DNA of 64,000 nt. Source: Halorussus rarus (GTDB taxonomy: Archaea > Halobacteriota > Halobacteria > Halobacteriales > Haladaptataceae). A program made the position numbers and the translations under genes. Positions 54,494 through 63,309 of the stretch are shown piece by piece (positions within the stretch are counted from its first letter, which is position 1; every line of letters begins with the position of its first letter). The notes under the pieces were generated by a model. The model ran no database searches. It was not told the origin of the DNA and saw nothing but the letters and a program-made list of their open reading frames with translations. The DNA is taken from NCBI RefSeq assembly GCF_003369835.1, contig NZ_QPMJ01000001.1, positions 186,001 through 250,000 of the forward strand. Reading direction: 5' to 3'.

Positions 54494-54895
54494 CTACGCG
54501 CCGCCGGGGCCGCCGCCCATGCCCGGTCCCTGCGGGCCGCCGGGGCCGCCACCGCCGCCGAGCATGTTCTGGAGCTCCGACTGGAGGCTCTCGAACTGCT
54601 CCTGGACGCGCTCCTCCTGCTTCTCGAGGGTCTCGACCCGGATCTCGAGGCTGTCGACCTTCTCATCGAGGTCGTCCTGGGCCTGGTCGAAGTCGGTCTT
54701 GACGAGCAGCTCGCCGACCTCGCGGTACATCGTGGTGTCCTCGTCGATGTCGTCGAGCTCGTCGAGCGCGGTCTGGGCCTCGTTCAGCTGGGTCTCGGCC
54801 TGGTTCTTCTGGACGGCGACCTGCTGTGCGGTCTCCTGGAGGTCCTGAAGCTCCTCGAGCTTCTCCTGTGCTTCCGGTGGCAGATTACCCTGCAT
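54494..54895 (-). CDS. pfdB: Prefoldin subunit beta
   Basis: The 133-residue protein is the beta subunit of the hexameric chaperone that holds unfolded proteins. It has an N-terminal coiled coil ([20 protein letters not shown]), the beta hairpin ([16 protein letters not shown]), a second coiled coil, and a Gly-rich tail. The tail [20 protein letters not shown] is longer than usual. DUF3194 follows it. Confidence 0.93.
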   Translation of the reverse strand: MQGNLPPEAQEKLEELQDLQETAQQVAVQKNQAETQLNEAQTALDELDDIDEDTTMYREVGELLVKTDFDQAQDDLDEKVDSLEIRVETLEKQEERVQEQFESLQSELQNMLGGGGGPGGPQGPGMGGGPGGA

Positions 54896-54998
54896 ACCTC
54901 GGACGACGGGGGCCGGACAGAAAAACCCCCGCTTTCGGTCCGCGGACCGCGTCGACCGACGGCGCCGGGTCTCGGCGGTCTCGCGACTCCTCGCGGGG

Positions 54999-55325
54999 CT
55001 ACCCGAGTGCGGTCGTCCGCTCGGCGACCTCGACCAGCGACCCCCACGTGTTGCACCCGGCGCGGAGCGCCACGAGGTCGTCGGCGACGACCCGGACCGC
55101 GACCGTGCGTTCGTCGCGGTCGACGACCGCGGCCGAGCGGTCGCCGTCGATCTCGCCGACCTCCTGGGCCACGGCCCGGGCGACCGCTCGGGCCCGCGCG
55201 GGCGACTCGTACTCGAATCGGAGCGTCGCGTCGTGGGGACGGCGCGCCGCGTCGGCCGACGCGTCGCTCGCCGGGGGAGTCGCGTCTCGAGACGGGTCGT
55301 CGGCGCCGCGGGGTCGGTCGCCCAT
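54999..55325 (-). CDS. pcc1: KEOPS complex subunit Pcc1
   Basis: The 108-residue protein is the dimerisation subunit of KEOPS, which makes t6A in tRNA. Key region is [20 protein letters not shown] near residue 34. The start at 55325 (MGDRPRG) gives an acidic low-complexity lead of 32 residues. It follows rpoP closely on the same strand. Confidence 0.82.
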   Translation of the reverse strand: MGDRPRGADDPSRDATPPASDASADAARRPHDATLRFEYESPARARAVARAVAQEVGEIDGDRSAAVVDRDERTVAVRVVADDLVALRAGCNTWGSLVEVAERTTALG

Positions 55326-55342
55326 GGAGAAGAGGTCCGCAG

Positions 55343-55477
55343 TTACAGCACGTCGATTTCCTTCACGTCGCGGCTGCGCTCCTTCAGGAGGACGCGGTGC
55401 CCGCAGTACGGACACCGGACGCCGCCGTACTCGTCAAGTTCGACGTCGCGTTTGCACCGCGAGCACTTGTAGCTCAT
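55343..55477 (-). CDS. rpoP: RNA polymerase subunit Rpo12 (RpoP)
   Basis: The 44-residue zinc-ribbon protein is subunit P of archaeal RNA polymerase. Zinc ligands are CSRC (residues 5-8) and CPYC (22-25). The C-terminus [12 protein letters not shown] is basic as usual. The ATG at 55477 makes an ATGA overlap with the rpl37ae stop codon, and pcc1 follows after 17 bases. Confidence 0.9.
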   Translation of the reverse strand: MSYKCSRCKRDVELDEYGGVRCPYCGHRVLLKERSRDVKEIDVL

Positions 55478-55755
55478 TCGTCGTCTTCACCGAGGGCGGC
55501 GCGGATGGAGCGCGTGACCGTCCGGCCAGCGGGCGTCTCGGGGCGGTAGGTGCCGCCGGCGTACTTGTAGCCGCAGCGCCCGCACTGCCAGATGCCGGTG
55601 CCCTGCCGGCCCACGTCGTCGGCGCCGCACTCGGGACAGGCGTGGTCGTCGTTCATGTCGCTCTCGATCTCGGCGACGCGCTTGCGGGCGACCCGCCCGT
55701 ATCGCGCCCCGAAGCGGCCGGCGCTGCCGGTTCGGCTCTGGGTGTTTTCGGCCAT
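55474..55755 (-). CDS. rpl37ae: Ribosomal protein L37Ae
   Basis: The 93-residue protein of the large ribosomal subunit has a zinc ribbon: C40, C43 in CPEC and C58, C61 in CGRC. The N-terminal basic helix and glycine-rich tail bind rRNA. TTTATCAG lies about 37 bases before the ATG, so a short leader may exist. The gene order rpl37ae-rpoP-pcc1-pfdB is common in archaea. Confidence 0.94.
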   Translation of the reverse strand: MAENTQSRTGSAGRFGARYGRVARKRVAEIESDMNDDHACPECGADDVGRQGTGIWQCGRCGYKYAGGTYRPETPAGRTVTRSIRAALGEDDE

Positions 55756-55843
55756 AGTACTGCGAATTTACGCCGGGTCGCTGATAAAGCCTTTGAGTCG
55801 AGACGGCCGTCGGGCTCCCTGCGACCCGCCGCGCGCGGCGGCG

Positions 55844-56014
55844 TCACTCCCCGTCGCCGCCGGTCGGCGGATTGAACAGCTCGTGGCCGATGACCGCGAG
55901 CGAGGCCACCATCCCCGCGATGGCCCCCGGCAGCCCCGTGAACTGGCCGACCAGCACCCCTCCCCCGGAGAGCAGCGGGATGAGCGCGAGGACCGCGTCG
56001 TAGTGGCTGACCAT
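55844..56014 (-). CDS. Small membrane protein (56 aa)
   Basis: The 56-residue protein has two hydrophobic stretches (AVLALIPLLSGGGVLVGQF; IAGMVASLAVIGHELF) and the tail NPPTGGDGE. ATG at 56014 fits; the longer frame from 56044 begins MTLVIRYNYAM. TATA-like TATAAT and TAATTAG occur just upstream. Function unknown. Confidence 0.65.
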   Translation of the reverse strand: MVSHYDAVLALIPLLSGGGVLVGQFTGLPGAIAGMVASLAVIGHELFNPPTGGDGE

Positions 56015-56300
56015 TGCGTAATTATATCTAATTACCAGGGTCAAGAAGGTTGGGGCCTTCGGTTGGCAGACCTCGTCACCCCGTCGCTCACCACGGCGGC
56101 GGCCCTCAAAGTCATGCGGTGCCTAACCGGGTGCATGGCCGACCGATACCGGTCAACCGCGGCCTACCGTCTCGTCGGTGTCCGTCCTACCGTCTCGCCG
56201 GGTCGCGTTTCGGACGGCTCGCCCGTCCAGCCCGTCGCTCCCGCGCCCGACCGTGTTTCCGGCCCCGACTACGGCTCCGGGTCCGGCCACTGCCGCCCGG

Positions 56301-57023
56301 CTACTGCAGGTCGGCCTCGGCGAGCGCGTCGTTGAGGTCGGCCCGGACCCGCTCGCCGCGCTCGCGGTCCATCGCGGTCGTGACGACCCGGTTCTCCTGG
56401 ACGCTCGACCCGTCGCGGAGCAACAATCGGACGTTGCCGTTCTCGTCGGCCCGGGTGGCCTTCGCCCGGACGCCGGTCCGGCTCCCCGACCCGCCGGCGT
56501 CGATGGGGCCCGGGATGATCTTCTTGACGTGCGGGTGGCTCGCGACGGTCTGGACCGCCTTCCGGCCGGCCCGGTCGCCGATGAGCGTCGAGTGGCTGCC
56601 GCCCAGCTTCTCGGCGGGCGCGGCGTCGACGACCTCCAGCGCGCGGTCGCCCCGGCGCGCGAGCACCGCCTCGACCGGGTCCTCGTCGTCGCCGACCCGG
56701 TAGAACGAGTAGTGGAGCTGGTCGCGGGTCGCCCGGAGCACGTCGCGGTCGCCCGCGGCGTACACCTCCTCGGGGCGCTTGCGCCGGACCTCGTCGGCGA
56801 CCCGGCCCGCGAAGTTCCGGAGCTCGACCACGCCGGCCTCCCCGCCGTCCTCGGGCGTGGTCGTCACGTGGCTCTCGCCGACGACCGTCTCGTCGTCGAG
56901 CATCGTCAGCGTCGCGCGGTCGCGGGCGAGGTCCAGCACCACGGTGTCGCAGTTCGGCTCCCGACAGACAAGGCAGTAGTCGCCCGGTCGCTCGAGCGGG
57001 GAGGCGCACTGCCGACACTCCAT
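56301..57023 (-). CDS. DUF2103 family zinc-binding protein
   Basis: The 240-residue protein begins with zinc-ribbon cysteines (C3, C6, C17, C20, C25). The middle part, residues about 45-150, includes EVYAAGDRDVLRATRDQLHYS. The C-terminal domain has VASHPHVKKIIPGPID. DUF2103 is an archaeal family of unknown function, and the C-terminal region resembles RNA-binding domains. It lies in the housekeeping group and is not obviously coupled to another gene. Confidence 0.85.
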   Translation of the reverse strand: MECRQCASPLERPGDYCLVCREPNCDTVVLDLARDRATLTMLDDETVVGESHVTTTPEDGGEAGVVELRNFAGRVADEVRRKRPEEVYAAGDRDVLRATRDQLHYSFYRVGDDEDPVEAVLARRGDRALEVVDAAPAEKLGGSHSTLIGDRAGRKAVQTVASHPHVKKIIPGPIDAGGSGSRTGVRAKATRADENGNVRLLLRDGSSVQENRVVTTAMDRERGERVRADLNDALAEADLQ

Positions 57024-57138
57024 TACCGTCCCTAACCCGGGTGCGGATTTAATCCCAATGCTTTCGTCCGCCGGCGGTCGGGTGAAGACGGTCCGGGGGT
57101 CGGTCGGCGACTACCGTCGTTCCGCTCGACGCGTCGCG

Positions 57139-57504
57139 TCACCGCTCGGTCAGGTCGGTCTCGGTCGCGCCCGTGGCTTCGACGCCCAGCAGTTCGGTCC
57201 CGCAGTTCTGGCAGTAGCTCGCGTCCGGCGCGACCGACGCGCCGCACTCCGGACAACTGGTGCCCTCGCGCAGGACCCGGCGCTGGGAGTCGTTGAGGTA
57301 CTTGTACCCGCCGTAGACCAGGTTGACGAGGCCGAACGACCACCAGCCCGTCAGGAGTGCGAGTATCAGGTGGACGCCGAGGCTGCCGACGTTGCGCTTG
57401 ACCATGACGACCCGCTCGGGGGTCTCGGACTCGATGCGCCAGCCGCGGGCGATGAGGTCGTCGATCTCCCGCTGGAGGCTCTCGGATCGGTTGGCGTAGC
57501 TCAT
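57139..57504 (-). CDS. Zinc-ribbon membrane protein (121 aa)
   Basis: The protein has an N-terminal helix (SLQREIDDLIARGWRIE), two membrane helices (GVHLILALLTGWWSFGLVNLVY) and a C-terminal zinc ribbon (CPECGASVAPDASYCQNCG). The arrangement is common in small haloarchaeal membrane proteins. Function unknown. Confidence 0.8.
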   Translation of the reverse strand: MSYANRSESLQREIDDLIARGWRIESETPERVVMVKRNVGSLGVHLILALLTGWWSFGLVNLVYGGYKYLNDSQRRVLREGTSCPECGASVAPDASYCQNCGTELLGVEATGATETDLTER

Positions 57505-57583
57505 TCCGACTTCGATACGACGGCGTCGGGGATATGGTTTGAGGTTGTCGTCACTCCTCGGCGGCGTCGGTTCGAGGCGTCCC

Positions 57584-58969
57584 TCACTCCTCGACGGGGT
57601 CGGTCTTCAGGAACTCCCGGAGCACGACGGTCGCGTACGACCCCTTCGGGAGCGCGAAGTCGAACGTCAGCGCCCCGTCGTCCGGGTCGCCGTCGTCCGA
57701 CTCGCCTGCGCTTCCGGTCCCGCGTTCGACGTCGAGGTCGGTCCGGACCAGGATCGCCCGCCGGGTCCCGGTCGAGTGGAACTCGCCCGGAAGGTCGAAG
57801 TCCGCCGGCGCGAGGTCGAGGTCGTCCAGCACCTCGCGCTCGACGTCGCCGGGCTCGCCGTCGGCCAGTTCTGTCTCGGTCCCGACCAGCGGCGCGGTCA
57901 CGAACGCCCGGCCGCGCTCGCAGTGGCGCGCGACCGTCTCGACCCGCCGGTCCGTGACGCGCTGCTCGCGGTCGGGGTCCGGCAGGGCGACGTCGCCGAC
58001 CGTCTCGGCGAAGCAGGCCACGTCGCCCGCGACGGGACGGTCGAATGGCAGTCCCCGCTCCAGGCGTTCGCTCAGGATGCGGTTGAAGGCGTACGACTGG
58101 GCGGCGTTGACGAACAGGCGCTGGAGGTTCGAGGGGACCGCTTCCAGCGCGGTCCGGAACTCCGCGGGGGAGTCGCCGCCCGATTCGACGAGGGCGTTCA
58201 GCATCGCGCGCTCGAACCCGAGTCGCCGGGGCGTGGCGTCCAGGGCGGCCTGCCAGTCCCGGTCGTCGAAGGCGTCGGCCACCTCCCGGCGGGCGCGCTG
58301 GCTGTCCTCGGGTTCGGTCTCGTATGGGTTGGCGACGTACTGCCTGACGGCCTCCTCCCACTCGCCGCGGACGACCCGGAGGCCGACCTCGTGGGTGACC
58401 GGTCGGCGACTGCCGAACCGCTGCTGGCCGAAGTAGTTGGGGACGCCGACGGTCCCCGCTGTGGAGTCCCCGCCGAACGCCGCCAGCTCCTCGCGAATCG
58501 GCTCGGCGTTCTCGGGGCGCTCGGGGTTTCGGACGACGATCTCGAACTCGTTGCCCGCGAGGTCGCCGAACTGGAGGCCGCGGCCGGCCCGCCCGACCAC
58601 TTCGACGTCGGCGTCGTAGATCGACACGTCCGCGAGATCCGCGGCGTCGACCTTCCGGAGGGTGAACAGCTGGGTCGTGACCGCGTACTTGTCCTTGGTG
58701 CCGGCCCACGAGACCCGCTCGCGGCTGATGCCCAGCGCGTCCGAGAGGCGCTTGGCGAAGTCGTTGGTGTCCCACTCCCGGAGGGTGGCCCGGACCACCA
58801 GGAAGGGGTACGAGCCGGGGTCGGCGTCGGCGGGCTCGGCGCCGAACCGCTCGACCTCCCGGACCCGGAAGTCCTCGGGCGACTCGCGGAGGCGGCCGCC
58901 GACGCCGTCCGCGTCGCTGACGAAGAAAGCGATGCCGACCGCCCGCTCGACTGGGTGCGCCTCGCGCAT
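57584..58969 (-). CDS. truD: tRNA pseudouridine(13) synthase TruD
   Basis: The 461-residue enzyme makes pseudouridine at tRNA position 13. The catalytic Asp lies in [12 protein letters not shown] (about residue 94), and the TruD-specific domain [10 protein letters not shown] with insertion DYFG-like motif is present. The start at 58969 ([13 protein letters not shown]) is chosen over upstream starts because the frame before it has no conserved residues. The leader region ahead of it contains the inverted element pair at 59109. Confidence 0.93.
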   Translation of the reverse strand: MREAHPVERAVGIAFFVSDADGVGGRLRESPEDFRVREVERFGAEPADADPGSYPFLVVRATLREWDTNDFAKRLSDALGISRERVSWAGTKDKYAVTTQLFTLRKVDAADLADVSIYDADVEVVGRAGRGLQFGDLAGNEFEIVVRNPERPENAEPIREELAAFGGDSTAGTVGVPNYFGQQRFGSRRPVTHEVGLRVVRGEWEEAVRQYVANPYETEPEDSQRARREVADAFDDRDWQAALDATPRRLGFERAMLNALVESGGDSPAEFRTALEAVPSNLQRLFVNAAQSYAFNRILSERLERGLPFDRPVAGDVACFAETVGDVALPDPDREQRVTDRRVETVARHCERGRAFVTAPLVGTETELADGEPGDVEREVLDDLDLAPADFDLPGEFHSTGTRRAILVRTDLDVERGTGSAGESDDGDPDDGALTFDFALPKGSYATVVLREFLKTDPVEE

Positions 58970-59108
58970 TCGTGTCGGGGTTGGGGGTCGGGTCGCTTGT
59001 ATCTGACTTCCTGCGATGAACAACGCGTACGTGAACCAGGCGGGAGGCGGAACGACGAACCGCAACAGAAGTACGAACCAACGAGCACGAATGGAGGAAG
59101 AACGCCCA

Positions 59109-59222
59109 GAAAGCCCCCGCCCGGTCGCGGTCGCTCAGCGACATATCGGCGCTCTCCGCACCGCCCGCGCCGATAGAGGTCGCTGAGGCGACTACAATGA
59201 ACGCGACCGGGCGGCCCCTTTC
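59109..59222. ncRNA. Structured 114-nt element, copy 1
   Basis: On the minus strand the element reads 5' GAAAG-GGG then a 13-base arm (CCGCCCGGTCGCG), then three hairpins, then the complementary arm (CGCGACCGGGCGG), GGG and CTTTC. The closing stem is 5 + 13 bases around a GGG/GGG bulge. The three arms are GTCGC-CTCA-GCGAC, TATCGGCGC/GCGCCGATA, and GTCGC-TGA-GCGAC. Whether it is transcribed is unknown. Copy 2 at 59408 is in the opposite direction. Confidence 0.7.
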
Positions 59223-59407
59223 ATCCACCCCACGGCACCGCAACCGCAGTCCTCGACCCTCCCCAGCCTCCTGCGCTTCTCGGCCTACGGCCTGCGATGC
59301 TCGTCCCTCGCGGGGCGAAGGCGCGACACGAGGTCGCGCCAGCACGCGCCACTGGCGGAGTCTTCCACGAGCGACGACGAATCGACCGAACCACCGCGGG
59401 CGGGACT
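59223..59407. other. Structured spacer between the two inverted elements
   Basis: This 185-base segment has no gene. It contains an 8-base hairpin GGCGCGAC-ACGAG-GTCGCGCC (59320-59340), a short GGCC-TAC-GGCC hairpin and CCC-TCGC-GGG. Because it also folds, the whole region 59109-59521 may be one transcribed unit or a mobile element body. Confidence 0.55.
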
Positions 59408-59521
59408 GAAAGGGGCCGCGGGCTCGCGTTTACCTGGTCGTCTCGGCGACCCCTATCCGAGGCGAACCGAAGGTGAGCCGAGGATATGTCGGCGAGCGAC
59501 CGCGAGCCCGCGGGGGCTTTC
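59408..59521. ncRNA. Structured 114-nt element, copy 2 (inverted relative to copy 1)
   Basis: On the plus strand: GAAAG (59408), GGG, arm CCGCGGGCTCGCG (59416-59428), hairpin GTCGT-CTCG-GCGAC (59437-59450), then TATCC-GA-GGC-GA-ACC-GAA-GGT-GA-GCC-GA-GGATA (59454-59486). After that come GTCG-GCGAG-CGAC (59488-59500), arm CGCGAGCCCGCGG (59501-59513), GGG and CTTTC. Both arms of the closing stem differ from copy 1, but both still pair. The second hairpin has tandem G-A pairs between its helices. Confidence 0.7.
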
Positions 59522-59604
59522 GGAAACCTCGTTCCTGCTATGGTCGTTGCTGACGACGTCGAGGCACTCGCTCCCCCGATTCCCAGCCAAACAGACTCCA
59601 GAAC

Positions 59605-59943
59605 TCAGTACAGCGACAGATGCCCGGTCACCTTGTCCACCAGGTCGTCGTCGGCCGGGCCGACCGCCAGCGCAGTGACCGTGCCCGGGTCGAGCTGGGT
59701 GTGGCCGGCGTCCCGGACGACCGCGTGGGGCAGCCCCTCGGCGCGGGCCTTCTCGGCGAGTTCGAAAATCTCGCTCTCGCCGTCGGCCTTCAGGACGACC
59801 TTCTTCTGGCCTTCCCCCTTCCACCGCTTGCGCGCCTTGCTCCCGGTGTCCTCGTAGGCCGACAGCGCGGCGTGGGCGACCTGGGCGGCCAGCTTCCCCT
59901 GGCCCATGCCGATGTCCGTGCGGGCGACGATGGCCTGCTTCAT
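59605..59943 (-). CDS. pth2: Peptidyl-tRNA hydrolase, archaeal type (Pth2)
   Basis: The 112-residue enzyme frees tRNA from stalled peptidyl-tRNA. Family motifs are [20 protein letters not shown] at the N-terminus and [17 protein letters not shown] near the end. Start at 59943; TATA-like TCTATACG lies about 28 bases upstream, consistent with a leaderless transcript. It is divergent from dcd. Confidence 0.93.
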   Translation of the reverse strand: MKQAIVARTDIGMGQGKLAAQVAHAALSAYEDTGSKARKRWKGEGQKKVVLKADGESEIFELAEKARAEGLPHAVVRDAGHTQLDPGTVTALAVGPADDDLVDKVTGHLSLY

Positions 59944-60044
59944 GGGTCGAACTGCGCCGGCGGCGCGTATAGACCTGATGATGGCCGGTCCGGCCGCTGG
60001 GGCGGACCGCCACGCTTTACCTCTCTCCACCCACTGCTTCGACT

Positions 60045-60668
60045 ATGATACTCTCGGACGCCGACATCCTCGACCGGATGGCGGCCGGCGACCTCGTGGT
60101 CGAACCGCTCGACGACCCCGACCTCCAGATACAGCCCGCGAGCGTCGACCTCCGGCTGGGTCGGGAGTTCCTGGAGTTCCAGCGCACCAACATCCCCTGC
60201 ATCCACCCGACCAGCGACGAGGAGGTCTCGGAGTACGTCACCGAGACCACGGTCGACGAGGGCGACGACTTCATCCTCCACCCCGGCGACTTCGTGCTCG
60301 GCACCACGAGGGAGCGCGTCGAGATCCCGGCCGACCTCATCGCCCACGTCGAGGGCCGGTCGTCGCTGGGCCGGCTGGCGGTCGTGGTCCACGCCACCGC
60401 GGGCCTCTGCGACCCGGGCTACCGGGGCCAGATCACGCTCGAACTGTCGAACCTCGGCACCGCGCCGGTCGCGCTCGAACCCGGGATGCGGGTCTCGCAG
60501 CTCACGTTCACCGAACTCAAGTCGCCCGCCGACCGGCCCTACGGCGAGGAGCGCGGCTCGAAGTACCAGGGCCAGTCGGGCCCGCAGGCCTCCCGCATCC
60601 AGAGCGACCACGAGTTCGGCGGCGACCAGAAGGGGAAATCGGCCGATCCCGAGGAGACCGACCGATGA
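60045..60668 (+). CDS. dcd: dCTP deaminase
   Basis: The 207-residue enzyme converts dCTP to dUTP, or to dUMP if bifunctional. The family motif [25 protein letters not shown] lies near residue 105, and the N-terminal [10 protein letters not shown] binds the nucleotide. TATA-like CTTTACCT lies about 28 bases before the ATG. The C-terminus ends in a charged tail. The next gene overlaps by ATGA. Confidence 0.92.
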   Translation: MILSDADILDRMAAGDLVVEPLDDPDLQIQPASVDLRLGREFLEFQRTNIPCIHPTSDEEVSEYVTETTVDEGDDFILHPGDFVLGTTRERVEIPADLIAHVEGRSSLGRLAVVVHATAGLCDPGYRGQITLELSNLGTAPVALEPGMRVSQLTFTELKSPADRPYGEERGSKYQGQSGPQASRIQSDHEFGGDQKGKSADPEETDR

Positions 60669-61564
60669 GGTTCGCCGAGGAGATCGTCGTCGAGGAGTTC
60701 CTCCCGACCGTCCGGTCGATGCTGGCCGAGGACCTGCGGGACCGCGGGCTCACCCAGAGCGAGGTCGCCGACCTGCTGGGTATCAGCCAGAGCGCGGTCT
60801 CGAAGTACGCCAACGGCGAGGTCGAGCGCAACGACCGGTTCCTGAACGACGAGCGCGTCCGGAACCTCGTCGCCCGCCTGGGCGAGGGGCTGGCCGAGGG
60901 GACGATGAGCCGGGTCGAGGCGCTCATCGAGATCGAGGTGCTCGTCCGGCGGCTCGAGGACCGCGACGTCATCGCCGAGCTCCACGAGCTCCAGATGCCC
61001 GAGCTCTCGGGCCACGGCGGGGACTTCAACGTCCACGACCCCGAGGGCGACCTCCGGACGACCGAGCGGGTCCGGTCGTCGCTCCGCCGGGGGCTCACCC
61101 TGGTCGAGAGCACCAGCGGGTTCGCCTCGCTCATCCCGGCGGTCGGGTCGAACCTCTGTCAGGCCACGCCCGACGCCGACGGCATCGACGACGTGGCGGG
61201 CGTCCCCGGCCGCATCTTCGACGTGAAGGGCCAGGCCGCCATCCCCGCCGAGCCCGAGTTCGGCGTGAGCGAGCACGTCGCCTCCATCCTGCTGTCGGCC
61301 CGCCGGCACGGCAGCGACGCGCTGGCGGCACTCAACATCCGCTACGACCCCGACATCGTGGCCGCGCTCGAGGACGCCGGCTTCGCCACCGTCGAGTTCG
61401 ACGCCGAGTACGACGACCTCGACGCGGTCGTCGGCGCGGCCCTCGAGGAGCGGCCGGACGCGACCGTGCTCTACCACACCGGCGGCTACGGCATCGAACC
61501 CATCGTCTACCTGCTCGGCGACGACGCCGAGGCGGTCGTGAACGCGGCCCGGAACCTGCTCTGA
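60665..61564 (+). CDS. ThiN-domain HTH regulator (thiamine-type)
   Basis: The 299-residue protein has an N-terminal HTH ([22 protein letters not shown], residues 26-50). After a linker it has a ThiN-like domain (residues about 130-299; [22 protein letters not shown]). ThiN domains are thiamine-phosphate synthases; in archaeal ThiR they sense thiamine phosphate and regulate thiamine genes. Catalytic residues cannot be judged here. ATGA overlap with dcd suggests shared expression. Confidence 0.85.
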   Translation: MRFAEEIVVEEFLPTVRSMLAEDLRDRGLTQSEVADLLGISQSAVSKYANGEVERNDRFLNDERVRNLVARLGEGLAEGTMSRVEALIEIEVLVRRLEDRDVIAELHELQMPELSGHGGDFNVHDPEGDLRTTERVRSSLRRGLTLVESTSGFASLIPAVGSNLCQATPDADGIDDVAGVPGRIFDVKGQAAIPAEPEFGVSEHVASILLSARRHGSDALAALNIRYDPDIVAALEDAGFATVEFDAEYDDLDAVVGAALEERPDATVLYHTGGYGIEPIVYLLGDDAEAVVNAARNLL

Positions 61565-61600
61565 GCCGGCGCGTCTCCGGACTCCATTTCCCCCGACGGC

Positions 61601-61849
61601 CTACTCCTCCGGCCGGGTCCCCAGCAGCACCTCGCCGTCCTCGATCTCGTCTATCCAGCCGGACTTGAGCGCGTAGGCGTCCTCGTCGGCCTCGTGGCTC
61701 CCCCAGTCGAGTTTCGCCTTCAGCTCCTCGGCCAAGCTGGGGTCGGGTTCGACGTAGGCGGTACCCTCGCGAACCTCGGTGACGACGCCGATCTTCTCGC
61801 GGTCGGCGTCGAACACGGACGCGCCCTCGTCGGCTTCGGTGAACTCCAT
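61601..61849 (-). CDS. PRC-barrel-like protein (82 aa)
   Basis: The 82-residue acidic protein has the beta-barrel pattern of the PRC-barrel/DUF2171-like family: EGASVFDADREKIGVVTEV and a conserved-looking GWIDEIEDGEVLL. It is similar in layout to the gene at 61961, so the two are paralogues. Function unknown; PRC-barrels often bind RNA or photosynthetic proteins. Confidence 0.7.
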   Translation of the reverse strand: MEFTEADEGASVFDADREKIGVVTEVREGTAYVEPDPSLAEELKAKLDWGSHEADEDAYALKSGWIDEIEDGEVLLGTRPEE

Positions 61850-61960
61850 GGCGCAGGATTCGTCGCCCTCGGGGAAAGCGGCTACGGCCTCCGGACTCGA
61901 CGGAGCACCCTAAAAATCTAGTTTTCTGACGGGAAAGAAATGGGCCCCCGCCGATCCCGT

Positions 61961-62203
61961 CTACGCCGAGACGTCGAGGACGATCCGGTCGTCGGTGATG
62001 TCGGCGATGCTCTCGTCGTGGACCGCGTAGGTCTCCTCGTCGATACCGCCCTGCGGGAGCCGGGTCTGCATCTCCTCGACGGTCGACTCGTCGGCCCGGA
62101 CGTGGGCCGCGCCGTGGTGGACGTCCACGACGGTCCCCACCCGCGTCCCCTCGCGGTCCACGACGGCCTTGTCCACGTCCTCCTCCGTGAGTGCGACTGT
62201 CAT
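61961..62203 (-). CDS. PRC-barrel-like protein (80 aa), paralogue
   Basis: The 80-residue protein has the same fold pattern as the gene at 61601: DKAVVDREGTRVGTVVDVHHG, ending IADITDDRIVLDVSA. The start at 62203 (MTVALTEEDV) fits the alignment; 62227 is an alternative. The pair is arranged in the same direction with 111 bases between. Confidence 0.7.
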   Translation of the reverse strand: MTVALTEEDVDKAVVDREGTRVGTVVDVHHGAAHVRADESTVEEMQTRLPQGGIDEETYAVHDESIADITDDRIVLDVSA

Positions 62204-62283
62204 GCGCCGGTAGTACGGCGTCGTCACCCTTCACGCCACCGGCCGACCGGCTTCGTCGCCGTCGGCGGGCGCGTCGTTCTCGC

Positions 62284-62373
62284 GTCCGCGGCGGTGGCCC
62301 TTCGCGGTGGAGGTCGACCCCATCGTTTGTCCGCGGCGGTGGCCCTTCGCGGTGGAGGTCGACCCCATCGTTT
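62284..62373. repeat. Tandem repeat of a 45-base unit (two copies)
   Basis: Two exact copies of 45 bases (62284-62328 and 62329-62373) start with GTCCGCGGCGGTGGCCCTTC and end with GACCCCATCGTTT. They lie just before the ATG of the methyltransferase at 62400. If transcription starts here, the copies would be in the leader or the promoter. Confidence 0.9.
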
Positions 62374-62399
62374 TGTCGCCGGCCGTCGTAGGCTCCGGC

Positions 62400-63077
62400 A
62401 TGGCGACCGACGCGACGGCGGCGGCACAGCGGTTCTACGGGCGGTGGGCCGACCTCTACGACGTGCTCGCGCGTTCGACGCCCGGCCTCGGACGGCTCCG
62501 GGCCCGGGTCGCGGACGCGCTGGCGCTCGACCCCGGCGACACCGTGGTCGAGATGGGCTGTGGCACGGGGGCGAACTTCCCGCACCTCCGCGAGCGGGTC
62601 GGCCCGGAGGGCCGGGTCGTCGGCGTGGACTTCACGCAGGGGATGTTGGTGCGGGCCCGCGACCGCATCGACCGCGAGGGCTGGCGGAACGTCCACTGCG
62701 TCCGGGGCGACGCCACGAGCGTCGCGTTCCGCGAGCCGCCCGACGCGGTGCTCGCCACCTTCGTCGTGGGGATGCTCGGCGACCCCGCGGCCGAGGTGAA
62801 CCGGTGGGCCGACACGGTCGCGCCGGGCGGCCGCCTCGCGCTGCTCGACGCCGCCCAGACCACGCGGTGGTTCGGCTGGCCGGTGAACCGGGCGTTCCGC
62901 GGGCTGGTCGTCGCCTCCTCGCCGAGCGGCGTCGACGCCTACGAGGCGCCGCCGTGGACGGTGCTTGACGGCCGGGTCGCGGCCGCCCGGCGCGCGCTCC
63001 GGGAGCGGGCCGCCGCCACCACTCACGAGGAGCACGCGCTCGGGGTGGTGCGACTCACCGCCGGCCGGATCGAATAG
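62400..63077 (+). CDS. SAM-dependent methyltransferase
   Basis: The 225-residue class I methyltransferase has the SAM motif VVEMGCGTGANFPHL near residue 50, then RVVGVDFTQGML. It resembles UbiE/phospholipid-type methyltransferases. The start at 62400 (MATDATAAAQRF) is chosen because the frame before it is repeat DNA. The target is unknown. Confidence 0.88.
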   Translation: MATDATAAAQRFYGRWADLYDVLARSTPGLGRLRARVADALALDPGDTVVEMGCGTGANFPHLRERVGPEGRVVGVDFTQGMLVRARDRIDREGWRNVHCVRGDATSVAFREPPDAVLATFVVGMLGDPAAEVNRWADTVAPGGRLALLDAAQTTRWFGWPVNRAFRGLVVASSPSGVDAYEAPPWTVLDGRVAAARRALRERAAATTHEEHALGVVRLTAGRIE

Positions 63078-63309
63078 GGCGGCGGGGTTCGGCGATGGCC
63101 GAGGCCGCACCGCCCAGAAGGGTGTCCAGTTTGGGGGTAGTGGTGGGGGATACCAGCCCCGGACGACGGATACTGACAGTCTGAATCGCGACGTCGCCGA
63201 GTAACGCGTGACCTCCCACCAAGGTAAACGGGCCCATCCGACAGGGTCACCTGTCAGAGCCGGCGCTGGCGTGCGAACAGGCCCCACGAACTTCCGGGTC
63301 GCCGCACGA

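Noticed and set aside
59109-59521. Coding gene across the inverted elements
   Set aside because: Frames in this region have no ribosome site or conserved motifs, and the base pairing explains the sequence better.
62284-62400. Longer methyltransferase start reading through the 45-base repeats
   Set aside because: The frame is open but the added residues are copies of the repeat with no methyltransferase similarity.
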